A stretch of DNA of 10,383 nt from Leptospiraceae bacterium (GTDB taxonomy: Bacteria > Spirochaetota > Leptospiria > Turneriellales > Turneriellaceae). Positions 7,372 to 10,383 of this stretch are shown here, piece by piece. The translations under genes and the position numbers were made by a program. The stretch lies in the NCBI GenBank assembly GCA_016788945.1, contig JAEUSA010000176.1, forward strand, positions 1 to 10,383. Reading direction: 5' to 3'. Positions within the stretch are counted from its first letter, which is position 1. The number at the start of each line of letters is the position of its first letter. The notes under the pieces were generated by a model. That model worked only from the letters and a program-made list of their open reading frames with translations. It was not told the origin of the DNA and searched no databases.

Positions 7372-8661
7372 TTACCTGATTAACCCCGGATTTTCCAGAA
7401 AGCGCGAGAGCGTCGCAAGAAACGCGGCTCCGGTCGATCCGTCGACCACGCGGTGATCGCAGGCGAGGTTGAGCGTCAGAAAATCCCCAAATTTTATTTC
7501 TCCGTTTTTGCCTTCGTACGGCCGGCGTTCGCTGGCGCCCACGGCAAGAATTGCCGATTCGGGCGCGTTGATAATCGCCTGAAACGACGTAACCCCGAGC
7601 ATGCCGAGGTTTGACACCGTAAAACCCGCGCCGGTGTATTCATCGGCTTTCAGCTTGCGTGCGCGTGCCCGCGCTGAGAGTTCTTGCGCGGCAGCGGCAA
7701 TCTGGAACAGACTGTACTGTTCGGCGTTGCGGATGACGGGCGTGATGAGGCCGTCATCGAGACTGACGGCAAAACCGAGGTCGATGTTGCCGAGCTGCAG
7801 CATATTTTGCCCGTTCCATTGGCGCAGCACCTCGCTGTGCCGGGTGAGGCTTTGCGCGACTGCTGCGAGAATGAAGTCATTGACCGAAACTTTTTTGGGC
7901 AGATCGGCATTTTCAGCTTTCTGTTCGGCGTGCAGTGCTGCGAGGCCTGCATTAGTTTCTGTGCGCAACTGCATAAGGCTCGAGGCATTGATCGTGCGCG
8001 AAAGGTAAAAATGCGGCACGTTCTGTTTCGCGTAGGTAAGGCGCTCGGCAATAACCTGACGCATCGGCGATATGCTCAGCTGCGTATCGGGCGAACGCTG
8101 GCCATGCGCCGCGTGAATAACAATCGACGATTTCGGGGCTGCCGATAGCTGCGGCGGCAGAGCCGAGAGATCACGGCTGACGATGCGGCCGCCGGGACCC
8201 GAACCGTTAAGACCTTTCAGGTCGATACCGTTCTGCGCGGCAATTTTTTTCGCCAATGGTGATGCCTTGATGCGACCTGTTGTCTGCTCAGATTGCGCTT
8301 GGCTCGGACTTACCTCCGGGGTAAGCGATGCGGCCGCGGGTGGGGGGGAGGCCGTCATATTCACTACGGAGGCTGGTTTAGTTTCGTTTTTGATCCCACT
8401 GAGCAATGCGTCAAAATTCTCACCAACTTGGCCGATCACCGCGACCGGGGCGCCGACCGGCAGCTTGTCACCCTTGTTGGCTATGAGCTTGAGCAGCGTG
8501 CCACCATCATACGCCTCGAGATCCATCACCGCTTTGTCGGTTTCAACCGAAGCGATGATGTCGCCGGGTTTGACCTGATCACCCTCTTTCTTCTGCCATT
8601 CGACAAAAACGCCTTCTTTCATTGTCGGTGAGAGCTGCGTTACGGTAACAAGTTTGGCCAT
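7372..8661 (-). CDS. pdhC: Dihydrolipoamide acetyltransferase, E2 of pyruvate dehydrogenase complex
   Basis: The 429-residue E2 core subunit transfers acetyl groups from its lipoyl arm to CoA. It has the three classical parts in order. The lipoyl domain spans 1-78, with the lipoylation lysine K43 in SVETDKAVMDLEA. An Ala/Pro/Ser-rich flexible linker (about 95-128) leads to the peripheral-subunit-binding domain (130-165: IKASPLAKKIA then NGSGPGGRIVSRDL). A second linker joins the catalytic domain (about 195-429), with VPHFYLSRTI, SVNDFILAAVA and the active site CDHRVVDG (H403, D407). The sequence reads as a pyruvate-type E2, with one lipoyl domain as in alphaproteobacterial and mitochondrial forms; a branched-chain-acid E2 is less likely. 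The start is secure because the lipoyl domain begins at once. No ribosome site is visible before it. It is the first gene of its block, and no E1 gene lies upstream, so E1 and E3 must be encoded elsewhere. Confidence 0.95.
   Translation of the reverse strand: MAKLVTVTQLSPTMKEGVFVEWQKKEGDQVKPGDIIASVETDKAVMDLEAYDGGTLLKLIANKGDKLPVGAPVAVIGQVGENFDALLSGIKNETKPASVVNMTASPPPAAASLTPEVSPSQAQSEQTTGRIKASPLAKKIAAQNGIDLKGLNGSGPGGRIVSRDLSALPPQLSAAPKSSIVIHAAHGQRSPDTQLSISPMRQVIAERLTYAKQNVPHFYLSRTINASSLMQLRTETNAGLAALHAEQKAENADLPKKVSVNDFILAAVAQSLTRHSEVLRQWNGQNMLQLGNIDLGFAVSLDDGLITPVIRNAEQYSLFQIAAAAQELSARARARKLKADEYTGAGFTVSNLGMLGVTSFQAIINAPESAILAVGASERRPYEGKNGEIKFGDFLTLNLACDHRVVDGSTGAAFLATLSRFLENPGLIR
7375..7377 (-). 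promoter_or_regulatory. Ribosome binding site of the hydrolase gene within the last pdhC codon
   Basis: The minus-strand reading is ATCAGGTAAATATG. The AGG that serves as Shine-Dalgarno core is also the final Arg codon of pdhC, and the TAA stop lies in the spacer. This arrangement indicates translational coupling of the two genes. Confidence 0.5.
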
Positions 8662-8663
8662 GG

Positions 8664-8694
8664 CTTATAAGTTACGGCAAATTAACTCTGTCAA
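8664..8694 (-). promoter_or_regulatory. Promoter-like boxes touching the pdhC start
   Basis: On the minus strand a perfect TTGACA (8694-8689), part of a tandem TTGACTTGACA, is followed after 19 bases by TATAAG (8669-8664), only two bases before ATG 8661. Used as written, transcription would begin at or inside the first codons, so this is either a leaderless arrangement with another -10 choice or not the working promoter. The match is good but the geometry is poor. Confidence 0.3.
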
Positions 8695-8731
8695 GTCAAT
8701 ACGAGCAAGACCGCAGCTTGGATGTATTTTT

Positions 8732-8762
8732 TTCATAGATGAGGCAGTTCTGAAAAAGTCAA
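8732..8762 (-). promoter_or_regulatory. Candidate promoter for the pdhC block
   Basis: On the minus strand TTGACT (8762-8757) and TATGAA (8737-8732) are separated by 19 bases, followed by an A-run. Transcription from here would give a leader of roughly 60 bases before pdhC. The spacing is longer than the preferred 17, so this is tentative. Confidence 0.3.
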
Positions 8763-8767
8763 GGGTG

Positions 8768-8773
8768 CATAAT
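8768..8773 (+). promoter_or_regulatory. Minus-10-like box upstream of the structured element
   Basis: CATAAT preceded by TG resembles a sigma-70 -10 box on the plus strand. A start near 8780 would produce an RNA covering the inverted-repeat element. No good -35 is visible at the right spacing, so support is weak. Confidence 0.2.
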
Positions 8774-8802
8774 GCGGCAATTCGGGGCTGCGCGGCAGGT
8801 CG

Positions 8803-8927
8803 CGAAAAACGCGCACAAGCAAAATGCGCTACGATTTTCCACGCGGTTTATAGGGAAACCGCTCTGGAAAATCGCACGCAAAACGGCTGAAAAGCCTGCA
8901 TTCTGCTTGCGCAAAGAGCGTTTTTCG
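8803..8927. repeat. Nested inverted repeats forming a long branched hairpin
   Basis: Five complementary blocks nest around a centre near 8852. The outer stem is CGAAAAACGC (8803-8812) with GCGTTTTTCG (8918-8927), 10 pairs. Next is CAAGCA (8816-8821) with TGCTTG (8904-8909), then AATGC (8823-8827) with GCATT (8898-8902). The inner stem is CGATTTTCCA (8832-8841) with TGGAAAATCG (8865-8874), 10 pairs. The tip is GCGGTTT (8843-8849) with AAACCGC (8856-8862), closed by the loop ATAGGG. A side hairpin GGCT-GAAA-AGCC (8885-8896) has a GNRA tetraloop. The element lies between divergent genes, so it is not a terminator for either. It could be a structured non-coding RNA, a long 5' leader of the dehydrogenase gene, or a small palindromic repeat (MITE-like) found elsewhere in the genome. 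No target-site duplication is obvious. The remaining parts of the 8662-9003 gap hold only the promoter-like boxes listed separately, and I see no credible gene in it. Confidence 0.65.
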
Positions 8928-9009
8928 GATGAGAATTTATGATGCGACGAGCTCTACCTTCCGCCGCGCAGCGCCCTTATTAGCGTCGACACACTGAATC
9001 GGCGTGGCA

Positions 9010-9780
9010 ATGAAGGATATGCACATATTTCTGACCGGGGCATCTACGGGTATCGGTAATGCCATTGCACGGGAGCTCGATACGCACTATAAGGGCGAAG
9101 CCACCTTTTCCTTGGTGTCGCGCAAAAAAGATTTGCTCGACGATCTTGCTAAGACTCTCAAGGGCAAAGCATCGGTCTTTGCGGCCGACTTGTCAGAACC
9201 GTCGGTTGCCGAAATGACGCTTGATCGCGCCGTCAAAGAAAACGGCGCGGTCGATATTTTGATCAACAATGCAGGCATGCAGCACATCGACCATTTTACG
9301 GCGATTGCCAACGACGATGCCGAACAGATGGTGCGGCTCAATTACACCACACCTTCACGGCTGATGCGCAAGGCACTGCCCGCGATGGCTGAACGTAACA
9401 CGGGTATTATTATCAATATCGCCAGTCTCGGCGGCATTACGCCGACGCCTTACATGTCTGAGTACTGCGCGACAAAGGCTGCACTCGCTGCGCTCAGCGT
9501 TGCGCTTGCCGGCGAATACAAAGACAGCAAGCTGCAGTTTATTACTGTATATCCGGGTCCGGTGGAAACACCGATGGCGGAGAAAGCGCACGGGCGTTTT
9601 TCAGGCAATGCGGCACAGAATGTTCCATATGGAACGCCCGAAGGTCTTGCTAAAGAGATCCGTCTAGCGGTTGAGAAGAAACGCGCGAAAATTGTCTATC
9701 CCGCAGTGTACAAAACGGCAGAGATGTTCCGCGACTTCGCCATTTGGGTCACAGCGCAAATGGCACCCAAACCGAAATAA
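9010..9780 (+). CDS. Short-chain dehydrogenase/reductase (SDR family)
   Basis: The product is 256 residues from ATG 9010, the usual length for a classical SDR. Counting from that start, the cofactor-binding glycine motif TGASTGIG is at 9-16 and NNAG is at 86-89. The catalytic tetrad is N111, S139 (NIASLGG), Y152 and K156 (YCATK). The PGPVETPM motif after the active site completes the nicotinamide pocket. Arg38 after the second strand (SLVSRKKD) suggests some preference for NADP(H), by analogy with the family. The substrate is not evident; lipid, polyol or acyl-carrier ketones are all possible. The protein is cytosolic, perhaps loosely membrane-associated through the hydrophobic C-terminal stretch FAIWVTAQM. 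GTG at 9004 is an alternative start adding two residues, and ATG 9019 would be just long enough to keep the glycine motif. No strong Shine-Dalgarno supports any of the three. It is transcribed divergently from pdhC and appears monocistronic. Confidence 0.93.
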   Translation: MKDMHIFLTGASTGIGNAIARELDTHYKGEATFSLVSRKKDLLDDLAKTLKGKASVFAADLSEPSVAEMTLDRAVKENGAVDILINNAGMQHIDHFTAIANDDAEQMVRLNYTTPSRLMRKALPAMAERNTGIIINIASLGGITPTPYMSEYCATKAALAALSVALAGEYKDSKLQFITVYPGPVETPMAEKAHGRFSGNAAQNVPYGTPEGLAKEIRLAVEKKRAKIVYPAVYKTAEMFRDFAIWVTAQMAPKPK

Positions 9781-9784
9781 GAGC

Positions 9785-9841
9785 GCGCCCCAAAAAACCT
9801 TCGGCGGGCGCTTGCAACTCGCAACGTCTCCGATATCGGAG
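9785..9841. repeat. Inverted repeats between convergent genes, possible weak terminator region
   Basis: Just after the dehydrogenase stop, GCGCCC (9785-9790) can pair with GGGCGC (9806-9811) around a 15-base loop. Further on, CTCCGATATCGGAG (9828-9841) is a perfect 14-base palindrome. Neither is followed by a T-run on either strand. The A6 in the first loop would be T6 on the minus strand but without a strong preceding stem. The short gap to 9895 shows nothing else. A transcription-ending role between convergent genes is plausible but not shown. Confidence 0.35.
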
Positions 9842-9895
9842 GCGAAGACACCGCAAACCCCGCAGGACGTGGCTTTTGGGACGCAGTTTAAGATA

Positions 9896-10378
9896 TCATC
9901 GTTGTGCCGCGATAATTTCTTTGATGCACGGGGCGGGTTTGTCGCCAGACCAGGTAAAAAATTTCCGCAGTGTAGTTTTGCCCTGAAAACCGAACAGCCT
10001 GAACAGCTGATCCCATTCGGCAGAAGCGGTTTCCTGTTTCTTTGATTGGAATATTTCTATCGAGTGGCAGTTTTTGAGCGCGTTGTTGCCCCATGCTTCG
10101 GGCCTCAGGCGACCGGCAAATAAATAACAACGGCCGCTATGGTCGCGGTGGATTTCCCCTGCAGCAGAATTTTCTGCGGTGAGCGTTGCGGCATTTTTTT
10201 CCCGCAGCGGAAAACAGAGGCGCGGGTCTGCATTTTCGGCAAAAATTTTCTTACCGGTGATTGTGAGTTTGCCTTCGTGGTAGATCCACACCTGATTGGG
10301 TAATGCATAGAATGCCTGCTGCGGATAACTGGCGAATGCATAGGGTACACAGAGCAGAATCGCCAGCAACAGAGTCAT
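9896..10378 (-). CDS. Exported protein of unknown function, possibly 5'-incomplete
   Basis: From ATG 10378 the product has 160 residues. It starts MTLLLAILLCVPYAFAS, a clear hydrophobic export signal with an A-F-A type cleavage site around residue 16. The n-region has no basic residue, and the frame stays open to the window edge, so the true start may lie outside. I recognise no family. The mature protein has four cysteines (C55, C84, C104, C151), enough for two disulfides, and several aromatic or beta-like patches (NQVWIYHEGKLTITGKK, GRCYLFAGRL). A short segment near residues 120-145 (EWDQLFRLFGFQGKTTLRKFF) may be helical. The gene converges on the dehydrogenase, with 115 bases between their stops. 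The opposite-strand frames over the same span are poorer and end in non-coding sequence. Confidence 0.7.
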   Translation of the reverse strand: MTLLLAILLCVPYAFASYPQQAFYALPNQVWIYHEGKLTITGKKIFAENADPRLCFPLREKNAATLTAENSAAGEIHRDHSGRCYLFAGRLRPEAWGNNALKNCHSIEIFQSKKQETASAEWDQLFRLFGFQGKTTLRKFFTWSGDKPAPCIKEIIAAQR

Positions 10379-10383
10379 GAGCG

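Noticed and set aside
7684..8148. Plus-strand frame of 154 codons
   Set aside because: It is antisense to the pdhC catalytic domain and has no independent support.
8654..8890. Plus-strand frame of 78 codons in the pdhC-dehydrogenase gap
   Set aside because: It overlaps the pdhC start on the other strand, has no ribosome site or recognisable motif, and its second half is made from one arm of the inverted repeat.
8803..8927. Integron attC recombination site
   Set aside because: The element has imperfect inverted repeats like an attC, but the expected RYYYAAC and GTTRRRY end boxes are not present and no cassette-like gene order surrounds it.
9671..10045. Plus-strand frame of 124 codons at the end of the dehydrogenase gene
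   Set aside because: It overlaps the end of the dehydrogenase in another frame, crosses the intergenic palindromes and then runs antisense to the exported protein.
1..10383. Mobile element, CRISPR array, toxin-antitoxin or defence system
   Set aside because: No transposase, integrase, nuclease, short direct-repeat array or small toxin-antitoxin pair was visible. The gene content is metabolic, redox and signalling.

Overview
The window looks like a chromosomal stretch of a Gram-negative bacterium, most plausibly a spirochaete of the Leptospira/Turneriella type. This is an inference, not proof. It rests on the 7TMR-DISM adenylate cyclase with a TPR-like tail, the relaxed lipoboxes on several secreted proteins, and base composition slightly above 50% GC by eye. 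I see no insertion sequence, phage gene, tRNA, rRNA or CRISPR array. Coding density is high and the genes read mostly as housekeeping, envelope and signalling functions.

Layout. Positions 1-1018 (+) hold the 3' end of gpsA followed by an msrB gene whose product carries a lipoprotein-like signal. A 184-base gap with two hairpins follows. Next comes a large lipoprotein of unknown function (1206-2486, +), which faces the minus-strand block almost end to end. The minus-strand block (8661 down to 2496) reads, in transcription order: pyruvate dehydrogenase E2 (pdhC), a secreted alpha/beta hydrolase, a membrane class III adenylate cyclase, a small periplasmic two-cysteine protein, and a DsbD-type transmembrane thiol reductase. 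The first three genes lie 2-3 bases apart and are surely co-transcribed; the fourth follows after 37 bases. A terminator-like hairpin separates the fourth gene from dsbD. Divergent from this block is a short-chain dehydrogenase (about 9010-9780, +). It converges on a secreted protein of unknown function (9896-10378, -) at the window edge.

How the genes may work together. MsrB (methionine sulfoxide repair, probably outside the cytoplasm) has only the catalytic and zinc cysteines and so needs an external thiol donor. DsbD moves electrons across the inner membrane to periplasmic thiols. The protein encoded just before dsbD has exactly two cysteines after its signal peptide. Together these suggest an envelope redox-repair theme, but the functional links are inference.

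The most notable unexplained element is in the 342-base divergent gap between pdhC and the dehydrogenase. About 125 bases (8803-8927) form nested inverted repeats that can fold into a long branched hairpin. Because both flanking genes point away from it, it is not a terminator for either. I did not find a convincing new multi-gene system.
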